DNA of 64,000 bases from assembly GCA_050012775.1 (NCBI GenBank), contig JBEKGN010000025.1, positions 13,455 to 77,454 of the forward strand, given 5' to 3'. Position 1 is the stretch's first letter. Every line of letters starts with the position of its first letter. Under the pieces are notes generated by a model. That model had not been told where the DNA came from. It did not search any database and worked only from the letters and a program-made list of their open reading frames with translations. The DNA is from Roseiarcus sp050012775 (GTDB lineage Bacteria; Pseudomonadota; Alphaproteobacteria; Rhizobiales; Beijerinckiaceae). The position numbers and the translations under genes were made by a program. Positions 1-8,025 of this stretch are shown one piece after another.

Positions 1-104
1 GCGCCGAGGAAGGCGCGGCGGGCCTGTTCAAGCGCGCCGACGAAGCGCTTTACAGAGCCAAGGCCGGGGGCAGGAATCGCGTCGCCCTCGAGGCGGAGAG
101 GTGA
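1..104 (+). CDS. GGDEF (diguanylate cyclase) protein, C-terminal end only
   Basis: Only the last 34 residues lie in the window; the 5' end is cut by the window edge. The frame beginning at base 3 reads RADEALYRAKAGGRNRV before a TGA at 102-104. This is the usual end of a GGDEF domain (the ADxALYxAKxxGRNRV helix), so the protein probably makes cyclic di-GMP, although the catalytic GG[DE]EF loop is outside the window. After the TGA the same frame stays open for 17 codons to a TAA at 156-158, which could mean a recently shortened tail or chance. Confidence 0.75.
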   Translation, partial: AEEGAAGLFKRADEALYRAKAGGRNRVALEAER

Positions 105-279
105 CGAGTCGCGGCGACCGCCGCGCTCGATAAGCTCAAGAAGGAAGCGGCGCTGTAAATCGTCTCGTCCGGTTTTTCCCGGCGAGGCCTCGCCGCACGG
201 CCCCGGCCGACCGCCTCGACTCGTCGAATTGGGCCTCTATGATCGGAAGGCGGATAAACCCTACTGGAGCCCCTAGGTC

Positions 280-1446
280 ATGAGCGCCGACGTCGAAGCC
301 AGCGCCAGGACGATCCTGCAACGCCTGATCGCGTTCGACAGCGTGAGCGACCGATCGAACCTGCCGCTGGTCGATTACGTCGAGGGCTATTTTCACGGCC
401 TCGGCGTGCCCACTTCGCGCGCGCCCAACGCCGCGGGCGACAAGGCGGCGCTGCTGGCGACGGTCGGGCCGATGGCCGCGGGGGGCGTCGTCCTCTCCGG
501 CCACACCGACGTCGTGCCGGTCGAGGGCCAGATCTGGAGCGGCGATCCCTTCCGCTTGCGCGAAATCGACGGACGCCTCTACGGGCGCGGCGCCTGCGAC
601 ATGAAGGGCTTCGACGCCGTCGCGCTGGCGATGGTCCCCGTCTTCCAGGCGGCCGGACTCAAGCGCCCGATTCATATCCTGCTCAGCTACGACGAAGAAA
701 CGACCTGCCTGGGCTCGCTCGACGTCATCGCGAGGTTCGGGCGGGAGACGCCGCGTCCCGGCTTGGTCATCGTCGGCGAGCCGACGATGATGACGGTCGC
801 CGACGCGCATAAGGGCGTGGCGACGTTTCGCACGCTCGTCACCGGCTTCGAGGCTCATTCGGCCAAGCCCGCGCTCGGCGCCAATGCGGTGGCGATCGCC
901 TGCGACATCGTCAGCGAAATCGGCCGCCTGGCGCGTGAGTTCGAGGCGCCGGAGAAGCTCGATCCGCGATTCGATCCGCCCTATTCGACCTTGCACGTCG
1001 GCATGATTCGCGGGGGAAACGCGCGCAACATCCTCGCGCGCGAATGCGTGTTCCACTGGGAGTTCCGCGGCCTGCCCGGCGTCGCCGCGGCCACGGCGGC
1101 GGGGCTGGTGCAAGCCTATGTCGACGCAGTCGCGCTGCCGCGCCTGACGCGCTTCGTCAGCGGTCCGAGCATCGAGACGATCCTGGAAGTCGACGTGCCC
1201 GGGCTCGCGGCGAAGGACAACGAACAAGCGATGACGCTGGCGCTTCGGCTGACCCGATCCAACCATTCGATTGCGGTGTCCTTTGCCACCGAAGCCGGAC
1301 ATTTCCAGCGCGCCGGGCTGCCGACGGTCGTCTGCGGCCCCGGCTCGATCGATCAGGCCCACAAGCCAGACGAATTCCTCGCCGCCTCGCAGCTGTCGGC
1401 CTGCGTGGCCTTCATGCGCGGATTGGCGGACGAATTATCGCGCTGA
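280..1446 (+). CDS. argE: Acetylornithine deacetylase (M20 family)
   Basis: 388 residues, normal for ArgE. It hydrolyses N-acetylornithine to ornithine and acetate in cytoplasmic arginine synthesis. M20 metallopeptidase signatures are in order: SGHTDVVP at 73-80 (His75 and Asp77), GACDMKG at 104-110 (bridging Asp107), DEET around 138-141 (catalytic Glu and metal Glu) and VGEPT near 165-169. A dimerisation-domain His is visible in FEAHSAKP. The start ATG is the first in the frame. The 3' end overlaps the convergent carA by 12 bases. ArgE and CarA both feed arginine synthesis, but the convergent layout means they are not one operon. A related M20 amidohydrolase is possible, but the length and motifs fit ArgE best. 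Confidence 0.88.
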   Translation: MSADVEASARTILQRLIAFDSVSDRSNLPLVDYVEGYFHGLGVPTSRAPNAAGDKAALLATVGPMAAGGVVLSGHTDVVPVEGQIWSGDPFRLREIDGRLYGRGACDMKGFDAVALAMVPVFQAAGLKRPIHILLSYDEETTCLGSLDVIARFGRETPRPGLVIVGEPTMMTVADAHKGVATFRTLVTGFEAHSAKPALGANAVAIACDIVSEIGRLAREFEAPEKLDPRFDPPYSTLHVGMIRGGNARNILARECVFHWEFRGLPGVAAATAAGLVQAYVDAVALPRLTRFVSGPSIETILEVDVPGLAAKDNEQAMTLALRLTRSNHSIAVSFATEAGHFQRAGLPTVVCGPGSIDQAHKPDEFLAASQLSACVAFMRGLADELSR

Positions 1447-2688
1447 GGGCGAGGCGCCCGAGGCCGCTTTCGCCGCGGCCATCGAATCGACGAAGCGGCG
1501 GAACAGATAATGGCTGTCGCGCGGCCCCGGCGAAGCCTCCGGGTGATATTGCACGGAGAAGGCCGGACGATCGCTCAGCGCGATGCCGCAGTTCGAGCCG
1601 TCGAACAGCGAGACATGGGTCTGCCTGGCGTTGGCGGGCAGACTCGCGACGTCGATCGCGAATCCATGGTTCATCGACACGATCTCGACCTTGCCGGTGG
1701 TGAAATCCTTGACGGGATGATTGGCGCCGTGATGGCCCTGCGGCATTTTGATCGTGCGCGCGCCGACAGCCAGTCCGAGCATTTGGTGGCCGAGGCAAAT
1801 TCCGAACAGGGGGACGCGCGTCTCGAGCAGCGCGCGGATCGTCGGCACGGCGTATTTGCCGGTTTCCGCGGGATCGCCCGGCCCGTTCGACAGGAAGACG
1901 CCGTCCGGTTTGAGCGCGAGAATGTCCTCGGCCGAAGCCGTCGCGGGCACGACCGTCACCGCGCAGCCGCAATCGCTGAGCAGCCGCAAGATGTTGCGCT
2001 TAATGCCGTAGTCGATCGCGACGACGCGATAATCGGCGCGCTCGCGCGTTCCATAACCGTGTTCGAGCGTCCAGCTCGTCTGATCCCAGTCGTAGCGCTG
2101 GGCCGAGGTGACGGAGGGCACGAGGTCCATGCCGTCGATCCCCGGCCAGGCCGCCGCCTGCGCCGCGAGCGCGGCGCGATCGAATCGGCCCTCGGGATTA
2201 TGGGCGATGACGGCGTTGGGCATGCCGGATTGACGGATCATCGCGGTCAGGGCGCGCGTATCGACGCCGGTGAGGCCGATGATCCCGCGCGCTTTCAACC
2301 AGTCGTCGAGGCGGCGCGTGGCGCGGTAGTTCGAGGCCTCGCCGATCTCGGCGCGAAAGATCGCGCCGCGCGCGCCCGCCGACGCCGCCAGATTGACGGT
2401 CTCGATATCCTCGTCGTTGGCGCCGACGACGCCGATATGCGGGAAGGTGAAGGTGATGATCTGCCCGGCGTAGGAGGGATCGGTGAGGATTTCCTCGTAG
2501 CCGGTCATCGCCGTGTTGAAGCACACTTCGCCGACCGCGGAGCCGGTCGCCCCGACGCCAAAGCCTTCGATCGTCTGGCCGTTGGCGAGCATCAGCAGCG
2601 CGGTCGGCCGCCGCGCGCTCCATCCCTGGCGGGTCGCCTCGCCTTGAACCGAGCCCGCCGTTTGATTAAGACTTGTTGCGTCTGACAT
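1435..2688 (-). CDS. carA: Carbamoyl-phosphate synthase small subunit
   Basis: 417 residues. This is the glutaminase subunit that feeds ammonia from glutamine to CarB for carbamoyl phosphate, used for arginine and pyrimidines. The N-terminal CPSase small-chain domain contains FNTAMTGYEEILTDPSYAGQ. The class I glutamine amidotransferase domain has SNGPGDP at 267-273, nucleophile Cys298 in FGICLGHQ, and the His382/Glu384 pair in YHPEASPGP. About 30 residues precede the conserved core, a modest N-terminal extension. carB is not in the window. The start lies 74 bases from the divergent YqeY-like gene, so both promoters probably sit in that gap. Confidence 0.96.
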   Translation of the reverse strand: MSDATSLNQTAGSVQGEATRQGWSARRPTALLMLANGQTIEGFGVGATGSAVGEVCFNTAMTGYEEILTDPSYAGQIITFTFPHIGVVGANDEDIETVNLAASAGARGAIFRAEIGEASNYRATRRLDDWLKARGIIGLTGVDTRALTAMIRQSGMPNAVIAHNPEGRFDRAALAAQAAAWPGIDGMDLVPSVTSAQRYDWDQTSWTLEHGYGTRERADYRVVAIDYGIKRNILRLLSDCGCAVTVVPATASAEDILALKPDGVFLSNGPGDPAETGKYAVPTIRALLETRVPLFGICLGHQMLGLAVGARTIKMPQGHHGANHPVKDFTTGKVEIVSMNHGFAIDVASLPANARQTHVSLFDGSNCGIALSDRPAFSVQYHPEASPGPRDSHYLFRRFVDSMAAAKAASGASPSAR

Positions 2689-2762
2689 GAGCCTGTGCTT
2701 AAGCGCCCGCGGCGCCGCGCGTCAAGCCGAACGGGACCGCGGCCGACCCCTTTAGAGGACCC

Positions 2763-3230
2763 ATGGCCGAATCGATTGCAATGCGCGACGCGGTGGCGAC
2801 GCAAATGAAGGCGGCGATGAAGTCGGGCGACAAGGTCCGGGTCGGCGCGCTTCGCCTCATGATGGCGGCGCTCAAGGAGCGCGAAATCGAAGCGCGCGGC
2901 GCCGGCAAGATCGTCAGCCGCGCCGACGAATTGGCGCTGCTGACGAAAATGGTCAAATCGCGCCAGGAATCGCTCGCCATTTACCAGCAGGCCGGACGCG
3001 ATGATCTCGCCGCTCAGGAAAGCGCGGAAATAGCCGTGATCGGCGAATTCCTGCCCAAGCAGATGGCCGAGGCGGAAGTGACCGCCGCGGCCAAGGCGGC
3101 GGTCGCCGCCACCGGCGCCGCCAGCCTCAAGGACATGGGCAAGGTCGTCGCCGCGCTCAAGGAGAGCTATCCCGGCCAGATGGATTTCGCCAAGGCGAGC
3201 GCGATCGTGAAGGCCCTGTTGACGAGCTGA
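2763..3230 (+). CDS. GatB/YqeY domain-containing protein
   Basis: 155 residues, the usual size for free-standing YqeY proteins. The family resembles the C-terminal tRNA-interacting domain of GatB, the amidotransferase subunit that corrects misacylated tRNA. Free YqeY has no firmly assigned reaction. Family features seen: an N-terminal helix with MKAAMKSGDKVRVGALRLM, the central VKSRQESLAIYQQAGRDDLA and EIAVIGEFLPKQM, and a helical tail ending FAKASAIVKALL. AGAGGA lies just upstream of the ATG. In many proteobacteria YqeY sits beside rpsU, dnaG or rpoD; here it is opposite carA. Confidence 0.93.
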   Translation: MAESIAMRDAVATQMKAAMKSGDKVRVGALRLMMAALKEREIEARGAGKIVSRADELALLTKMVKSRQESLAIYQQAGRDDLAAQESAEIAVIGEFLPKQMAEAEVTAAAKAAVAATGAASLKDMGKVVAALKESYPGQMDFAKASAIVKALLTS

Positions 3231-3318
3231 CCGGCGCCCGTTCCCTTGCTTCCAGCCCCGCCGCGCGCCACATAGATTTTCGCAAGGCGCCCCTTTCCCG
3301 TCCTTTCGGAGTTCCGCG

Positions 3319-3579
3319 ATGCCTCAGACCCGCAGCCGCCTGTTCGACGATTTCTCGCGCCTGATCACCGATGCGGCCGGGCTCGCCGACGGCGCGCGGC
3401 GCGAGGTCGAAACACTCGCCAAGAGCCAACTCGAGCGCCTGATGGCGGGCATGGATTTCGTTTCGCGCGAGGAATTCGACGCCGTGCGCGATATGGCCGC
3501 GCTCGCCCGCGCCGAGAACGAAAAGCTCGAAGCCCGCCTCGCCGCGCTCGAGGCCAAACTCGCCCAATCCAATCCCTGA
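3319..3579 (+). CDS. Accessory factor UbiK family protein (BMFP domain)
   Basis: 86 residues, matching the size and sequence style of the UbiK/YqiC family. E. coli UbiK assists the aerobic ubiquinone-synthesis complex with UbiJ and has membrane-fusogenic behaviour. Visible features: an N-terminal amphipathic stretch (RLFDDFSRLITDAAGL), the signature EFDAVRDMAALARAENEKL, and a C-terminal coiled coil (ENEKLEARLAALEAKLAQ) suited to trimerisation. It lies 88 bases after the YqeY-like gene on the same strand. TTTCGGAGTTCCGCG before the ATG supplies a ribosome-binding site. No other ubi gene is nearby. Confidence 0.85.
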   Translation: MPQTRSRLFDDFSRLITDAAGLADGARREVETLAKSQLERLMAGMDFVSREEFDAVRDMAALARAENEKLEARLAALEAKLAQSNP

Positions 3580-3882
3580 AGCCGATCTCGGGGATCGCCC
3601 CCTCAGGATTTGGCGCGCGCGAACGCGCGCGGAGCGCCGAGGCGTGAGACTTGCCGTTGCGGCAATATGCCGCCACCGGCTTGATTCGCCTCATTGATTC
3701 TGTGGACGAACGGCGAAGCTCGGTTTACGCCGCGCCGCGAATCATCGAGTCTGGGGTCGTTCGAGCGGCGTGCTGGCGAGTAAGGCCCGCGCAAGCGATT
3801 CGGGGCGTTAATTCGACGTCAGCCGTTGAGATATGCGTAGCGTGCCGCCCAGTCCCGCCACCGCTTTAGCGAAAGCTCATCG
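3580..3882 (+). other. 303-base intergenic stretch without a convincing gene
   Basis: Between the UbiK-like and YbjN-domain genes. Short frames on both strands lack plausible starts, ribosome-binding sites or protein-like composition. It may hold the promoter of the downstream YbjN gene; a GAAAGCTC sequence lies before that ATG. I see no terminator with a T-tract. Confidence 0.5.
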
Positions 3883-4386
3883 ATGATCGCCAACGAAAAC
3901 CAGACCGTCGAGCGTCCCGAACACCCCGTGGACGTCGTCGAGCGGCTCGCCGCGTTGAACGAATGGGCGTTCGATCGCGCCGACGAAGACGAAATCTCGA
4001 TTCTGGTGGCGGGAGTCTGGGCGCATTACGAGGTCGCGTTCACTTGGCTGCCGGAGATCGAATCGCTGCATGTCAGCTGTTCCTTCGATCTGAAAATTCC
4101 TTCGCGCCGGCGCGCGGAGATCATCGCCCTCGTCCAGTTGATCAACGAACAATTGTGGCTCGGCCATTTCGATCTGTGGAGCCGCGACGACATCGTGATG
4201 TTCCGCCATGCCCATTGTCTCTCCGGCGGCGCCCAGCCGAGCGACGCGCAATGCCGCACGATCGTCAACGCCGCGCTCGCCGCCTGCGAAAACTACTACC
4301 AGGCCTTCCAGTTCGTCCTTTGGGCCGGCCGCAGCGCCCGCGAAGCGATGGACCTGGCGATGTTCGAGACCCAGGGCAACGCCTGA
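3883..4386 (+). CDS. YbjN domain-containing protein
   Basis: 167 residues. The fold belongs to the YbjN / type III secretion chaperone-like group. The biochemical role is unknown; E. coli YbjN has been linked to stress and motility regulation. Typical features seen: an N-terminal region with NEWAFDRADEDEISILVAGVW, a central strand-rich segment (ESLHVSCSFDLKIPSRRRAEI), VQLINEQLWLGHFDLWS, and the end helix AAREAMDL-like GRSAREAMDLAMFETQGNA. It is commonly paired with proC in Hyphomicrobiales, but proC is not present here. It has its own gap on each side, so it is probably monocistronic. Confidence 0.85.
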   Translation: MIANENQTVERPEHPVDVVERLAALNEWAFDRADEDEISILVAGVWAHYEVAFTWLPEIESLHVSCSFDLKIPSRRRAEIIALVQLINEQLWLGHFDLWSRDDIVMFRHAHCLSGGAQPSDAQCRTIVNAALAACENYYQAFQFVLWAGRSAREAMDLAMFETQGNA

Positions 4387-4692
4387 AGGGGCGAAGCAGG
4401 GATCGGCGAGACGCGGACCTGAGGGACTGGCGCCGATTTCATTTCGCGCCCGCGCGCAATCAGAGGCTTGATTCATAAGCCGCGGCGTTCGCGACGCCCG
4501 CGACCCTCGAACGCGCTCGTCGCCAACACGGCGAAGCGATCGCGCGCCGGGCTTGGCGGACGTGGCGAATCGCCGCGCCGCGTCGGCTCGCTCCTCGATT
4601 GATCCATGTCATTGCGCGAATGCGATGTTTCGGCGCGTTATCAGCTCAGGGAACAGGGGAGGATTCGATCCAATCCACGAGTGGGGATTCGT
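4387..4692 (+). promoter_or_regulatory. Leader/promoter region of the cyd operon
   Basis: 306 bases without a convincing gene, upstream of the first small membrane protein of the cytochrome bd cluster. It contains an imperfect FNR/FixK-like palindrome (listed separately). Frames open on the plus strand here are simply upstream extensions of the next gene. I could not fix a -35/-10 pair with confidence. Confidence 0.4.
4599..4612 (+). promoter_or_regulatory. Possible FNR/FixK-like box
   Basis: TTGATCCATGTCAT compared with the consensus TTGAT-N4-ATCAA: the left half is perfect and the right half has two mismatches. It lies 81 bases before the first ATG of the cyd cluster, a place where oxygen control of a high-affinity oxidase would be expected. 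The match is weak and could be chance. Confidence 0.25.
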
Positions 4693-4947
4693 ATGCACAC
4701 GTTGCCAAAACAAGATGTCTCGCAAGCCGCGCTACAGTCTTGCTTTCTCGGGGCGTTCGCCGCATTCGTCTGCGCATCGCTCCTCATTGGCGGCCTGTTC
4801 TTTCCCGAGTTCCACGAAGTCACGCTGACGCCTCCCGGCGGCGCGTCTCCATGGGAACTGATCGGGTTGTCCATCCTATTCGCGGGCTTCGGCTTTGTCG
4901 CCGGCTCGCCTTGCTTCGGTGAGGACCGCCGTGGCGAGGACTACTGA
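4693..4947 (+). CDS. Small two-TM membrane protein heading the cyd operon, unknown family
   Basis: 84 residues from the ATG at 4693, chosen because GTGGGGA lies just upstream and the longer frame has no credible start. Two hydrophobic segments are visible: about residues 15-37 (LQSCFLGAFAAFVCASLLIGG) and 52-73 (WELIGLSILFAGFGFVAG). Between them lies a short loop with TLTPPGG, and the end is a charged tail. I do not recognise the family. It overlaps the next small gene by 17 bases, so the two are probably translated together with cydAB. It could be an assembly factor or accessory subunit of the oxidase. Confidence 0.55.
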   Translation: MHTLPKQDVSQAALQSCFLGAFAAFVCASLLIGGLFFPEFHEVTLTPPGGASPWELIGLSILFAGFGFVAGSPCFGEDRRGEDY

Positions 4948-5158
4948 TCCGTCTTCTCATCCCGTCCTGTTGTCGATCCGCGATTTTCTGCTCGCGGGAA
5001 TAAGACCGAAGACGCCGCTCGCAAAAGCCATCGTCTTTGTCCTCATTCTCAAGCTGGCAGTCGTCGCATCGATGCAGGTCTTCCTGCTCTGCGGTGAGGC
5101 GCAGCCGGATGTAAACGCGCTGACGATGCGTCACCTTCTCGGCCCGGCAAGTCACTAG
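4931..5158 (+). CDS. cydP: CydP-like small subunit of cytochrome bd oxidase
   Basis: 75 residues from a GTG at 4931, supported by GAGG seven bases upstream and by the overlap with the preceding gene. There is one hydrophobic helix (AIVFVLILKLAVVASMQVFLL, roughly 37-57) followed by CGEAQPDVNALTMRHLLG. The pattern of basic start, single helix containing ILKL and a short periplasmic-type tail ending in a conserved HLLG-like motif matches proteins named cytochrome oxidase putative small subunit CydP, found just upstream of cydA in many proteobacteria. The gene is 19 bases before cydA. Assignment rests on context and sequence style; family membership could be tested with the CydP profile. Confidence 0.6.
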   Translation: MARTTDPSSHPVLLSIRDFLLAGIRPKTPLAKAIVFVLILKLAVVASMQVFLLCGEAQPDVNALTMRHLLGPASH

Positions 5159-5177
5159 ATTTTCGAAAGGTTCTCAA

Positions 5178-6743
5178 ATGCACGACTTCGATCCCGTGAG
5201 CTTGGCCCGACTTCAGTTCGCGCTGACGGCTCTCTACCACTTCCTGTTCGTTCCTCTCACGTTGGGGCTTTCGTTCCTGCTCGCGATCATGGAAAGCGCC
5301 TACGTCATGACCGGCCGCGAGATATGGCGGGATATGACGAAATTTTGGGGCAAGCTGTTTGGCATAAACTTCGCCATGGGCGTCGCCACCGGCATCACGA
5401 TGGAGTTCCAGTTCGGAATGAATTGGGCCTACTATTCGCATTACGTCGGCGATATCTTCGGGGCGCCGCTCGCCATCGAGGGCTTGATGGCGTTCTTCCT
5501 CGAGTCGACTTTCGTCGGCCTCTTCTTCTTTGGTTGGGGGAGGTTGCCGAAAGTCGGTCATCTCGTCGTCACCTGGCTTGTCGCCATCGGCTCGAACCTC
5601 TCGGCGGTTTGGATTTTGATCGCCAATGGTTGGATGCAAAATCCGACCGGCGCGACATTCAATCCCGACACGATGCGCATGGAGCTGAGCTCGTTCTACG
5701 ACTTGCTCTTCAATCCCGTTGCGCAATCGAAGTTCGTGCACACCGTTAGCGCGGGATACGTCTGCGGATCGCTTTTCGTCCTGGCGATTTCTTCCTGGTA
5801 TCTGCTGCGTGGGCGTCACCTGGCCTTCGCCAAGCGCTCGCTGATCGTCGCTTCGGCTTTCGGACTTGCTTCGTCGTTGTCCGTGGTCGTTCTGGGCGAC
5901 GAGAGCGGCTACAACGTGAGCGAGAACCAGAAGATGAAGCTCGCCGCGATCGAGGCGATGTGGAACACCGAGCCGGCTCCGGCGGGGTTCTCTTTGTTCG
6001 CGATCCCCGACGTGGCGTCGCAGGTCAATCGCCTCGAAGTCAAGATCCCTTGGGTTCTCGGGCTGATCGCGACGCGATCGTTTGATCAACCGGTCGAGGG
6101 AATTCTCAATCTCGTCGCCAAGAACGAAGAGAAAATCAAGGATGGCCTCATCGCTTATGACGCGATTCAGCGTCTGGGCAAGGATCGGAGCGACAGTGCC
6201 GCGCGGCAGCTCGTCACGACGCACGCGGGGAATCTCGGCTATGCGCTTTTGTTGAAGCGATACGTCGACGATCCTCGCAAGGCCGACGACGCGACGATCG
6301 CCCGCGCCGCGGCGGACACCGTGCCCAATGTGACGACGATCTTCTGGTCGTTCCGCGTCATGGTCGTTTTGGGCTTCTACTTCATCGTGCTGATGGCGAC
6401 CACGTTCTGGACGGTAAGCAAGCGCGATTTCGGTCGGCGAGGCCTTCTTACGGCCCTCCTCTGGTCGTGGCCGCTGCCCTGGGTGGCGATCGAGTTGGGA
6501 TGGATCGTCGCCGAATACGGCCGTCAACCCTGGGCGATCGATAGCGTTCTTCCGACCTTTCTCGGATCGTCGTCATTGTCCTCCGCGCAGGTTCTCTTCA
6601 CGCTTTGCGGGTTCGTCCTGTTCTATTCGACGCTGCTTGTCATCGACGTGATTCTGATGCGCAAATACATCGCCATGGGGCCGGTTGAAGCTCTTTATCC
6701 CGCAGCGTCATCGATCAACCCCGCCTCTGTTCCGGCCGAGTGA
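5178..6743 (+). CDS. cydA: Cytochrome bd ubiquinol oxidase subunit I
   Basis: 521 residues, close to E. coli CydA and of the long Q-loop type. It oxidises ubiquinol and carries hemes b558, b595 and d in the inner membrane. The N-terminus SLARLQFALTALYHFLFVP holds the conserved His (residue 21). GWMQNP, the second heme-ligand region KFVHTVSAGYV, GDESGY, the Q-loop segment KLAAIEAMW, and EYGRQPWAI are all present. GAAAGGTT precedes the ATG. It is followed after 10 bases by cydB. High-affinity bd oxidases serve respiration at low oxygen and give resistance to nitric oxide and sulfide. cydCD is not in the window. Confidence 0.98.
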   Translation: MHDFDPVSLARLQFALTALYHFLFVPLTLGLSFLLAIMESAYVMTGREIWRDMTKFWGKLFGINFAMGVATGITMEFQFGMNWAYYSHYVGDIFGAPLAIEGLMAFFLESTFVGLFFFGWGRLPKVGHLVVTWLVAIGSNLSAVWILIANGWMQNPTGATFNPDTMRMELSSFYDLLFNPVAQSKFVHTVSAGYVCGSLFVLAISSWYLLRGRHLAFAKRSLIVASAFGLASSLSVVVLGDESGYNVSENQKMKLAAIEAMWNTEPAPAGFSLFAIPDVASQVNRLEVKIPWVLGLIATRSFDQPVEGILNLVAKNEEKIKDGLIAYDAIQRLGKDRSDSAARQLVTTHAGNLGYALLLKRYVDDPRKADDATIARAAADTVPNVTTIFWSFRVMVVLGFYFIVLMATTFWTVSKRDFGRRGLLTALLWSWPLPWVAIELGWIVAEYGRQPWAIDSVLPTFLGSSSLSSAQVLFTLCGFVLFYSTLLVIDVILMRKYIAMGPVEALYPAASSINPASVPAE

Positions 6744-6753
6744 GGAAACGAAC

Positions 6754-7905
6754 ATGTCCATTCCGATCGACTACGAAATCCTCCGCCTGATCTGGTGGCT
6801 TTTCCTCGGCGTGTTGCTCATCGGCTTCGCCATCATGGACGGCTTCGACCTCGGCGTCGCGACGTTGTTGCCCTTCGTCGCGCGAAGCGATGTCGAGCGG
6901 CGCGTCGCCATCAACGCGATAGGTCCTGTCTGGGACGGCAACCAGGTCTGGTTGCTGCTCGGCGGCGGCGCGATCTTCGCCGCCTGGCCGGCGATTTACG
7001 CAGCGGCGTTCTCGGGATTCTATATCGCGATATTTCTCGTGCTGGCGGCGCTCATCGTGCGTCCCGTCGGCTTCGAGTTCCGAAACAAGGTCAACAATCC
7101 CACGTGGCGCGCGTTTTGGGACTACGCGCTCTTCGTCGGCGGGCTCGTTCCCTCGCTCGTCTTCGGCGTCGCGATCGGCAATCTCCTGCAGGGCGCGCCG
7201 TTCCGTATCGATAACGAAATGCGGATGTTCTACGAGGGGACCGGCCTCTTCGAGCTGCTCAATCCGTTCGGCCTGCTCTGCGGACTGGTCTCGCTGTCGA
7301 TGCTGGTGTCGCACGGCGCGACCTATCTCGTCTTGAAGACCGAAGGCGCCGTGAACGACCGGGCGCGGTTGGTCGCTTCGCTCGCTCCTTTGGTCACCGT
7401 CGTTCTGTTCCTCCTGGCCGGCGTTTGGATCGCGTTCGGCATCAAGGGTTATGTGATCACGAATGCGATCCCGGTGGATGGCCCGTCCAATCCGCTGCTG
7501 AAGACGGTTGTCCAGGCGCCCGGCGCCTGGCTGACCAACTACGGGACCCATCCGTGGATGATGCTCGCGCCTATCCTGGGCGTCGCGGGAGGGCTTTTGA
7601 CGGCGTTTTCGTCCTCGCGCGGCAAATCGGGCTGGGCCTTCGCCGCGAGCGGCGTCGGCATTTTCGGCATCATCTCCACCGCGGGCGTCAGCATGTTCCC
7701 GTTCCTGATGCCCTCCAGCATCGATCCGACGGCGAGCCTGACGGTGTGGGACGCCTCGTCGAGTCAGCGAACGTTGTTCGTGATGCTCATCGCGACGTTG
7801 ATCTTCCTGCCGTTGGTGCTCGCCTACACCAGCTGGGTCTTTTACACCTTGCGCGGTCCGGTTACGGCGTCACAGGTTCGGAGCAACAGCTCCAGTCTCT
7901 ATTGA
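6754..7905 (+). CDS. cydB: Cytochrome bd ubiquinol oxidase subunit II
   Basis: 383 residues from the ATG at 6754, which has GAGGAAACGA directly upstream. A longer frame starting at 6685 would overlap the end of cydA and is not preferred. This integral membrane subunit pairs with CydA. The start MSIPIDYEILRLIWWLFLG, MDGFDLGVATLLPF and GPVWDGNQVWLLLGGGAIFAAWP are classic CydB sequence. About eight hydrophobic helices are spread along the chain. It sits between cydA and the tiny cydX, and the operon is closed by a large hairpin at 8034-8069. Confidence 0.97.
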   Translation: MSIPIDYEILRLIWWLFLGVLLIGFAIMDGFDLGVATLLPFVARSDVERRVAINAIGPVWDGNQVWLLLGGGAIFAAWPAIYAAAFSGFYIAIFLVLAALIVRPVGFEFRNKVNNPTWRAFWDYALFVGGLVPSLVFGVAIGNLLQGAPFRIDNEMRMFYEGTGLFELLNPFGLLCGLVSLSMLVSHGATYLVLKTEGAVNDRARLVASLAPLVTVVLFLLAGVWIAFGIKGYVITNAIPVDGPSNPLLKTVVQAPGAWLTNYGTHPWMMLAPILGVAGGLLTAFSSSRGKSGWAFAASGVGIFGIISTAGVSMFPFLMPSSIDPTASLTVWDASSSQRTLFVMLIATLIFLPLVLAYTSWVFYTLRGPVTASQVRSNSSSLY

Positions 7906-7917
7906 GAGGAAAAAATT

Positions 7918-8025
7918 ATGTGGTATTTCGCTTGGATGCTTGGCATTGGCTTCGCCACGGGCGCAGGGATCCTCAACGCGGTCTGGCATGAGCTCCATCT
8001 CCCCGAGGAGACGATCAGAGACTGA
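7918..8025 (+). CDS. cydX: Cytochrome bd small subunit CydX
   Basis: Only 35 residues. The protein begins MWYFAWMLGIGFATGAG, almost the same as the E. coli CydX start MWYFAWILG, and then has a single transmembrane helix and the acidic tail ELHLPEETIRD. CydX is needed for stability and activity of bd-I oxidase. AGAGGAAAAAATT ahead of the ATG gives a good ribosome-binding site, 12 bases after the cydB stop. Its presence, with the long Q-loop CydA, marks this as an E. coli bd-I type oxidase. Confidence 0.93.
   Translation: MWYFAWMLGIGFATGAGILNAVWHELHLPEETIRD

Noticed and set aside
136..1362. Long minus-strand frame of about 400 codons opposite argE
   Set aside because: It is Arg/Asp-rich, antisense to a motif-complete ArgE, and arises from high GC at third codon positions. 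The same reason removes long antisense frames over carA, ligA, cheA, rpsA and the TIGR02302 gene.
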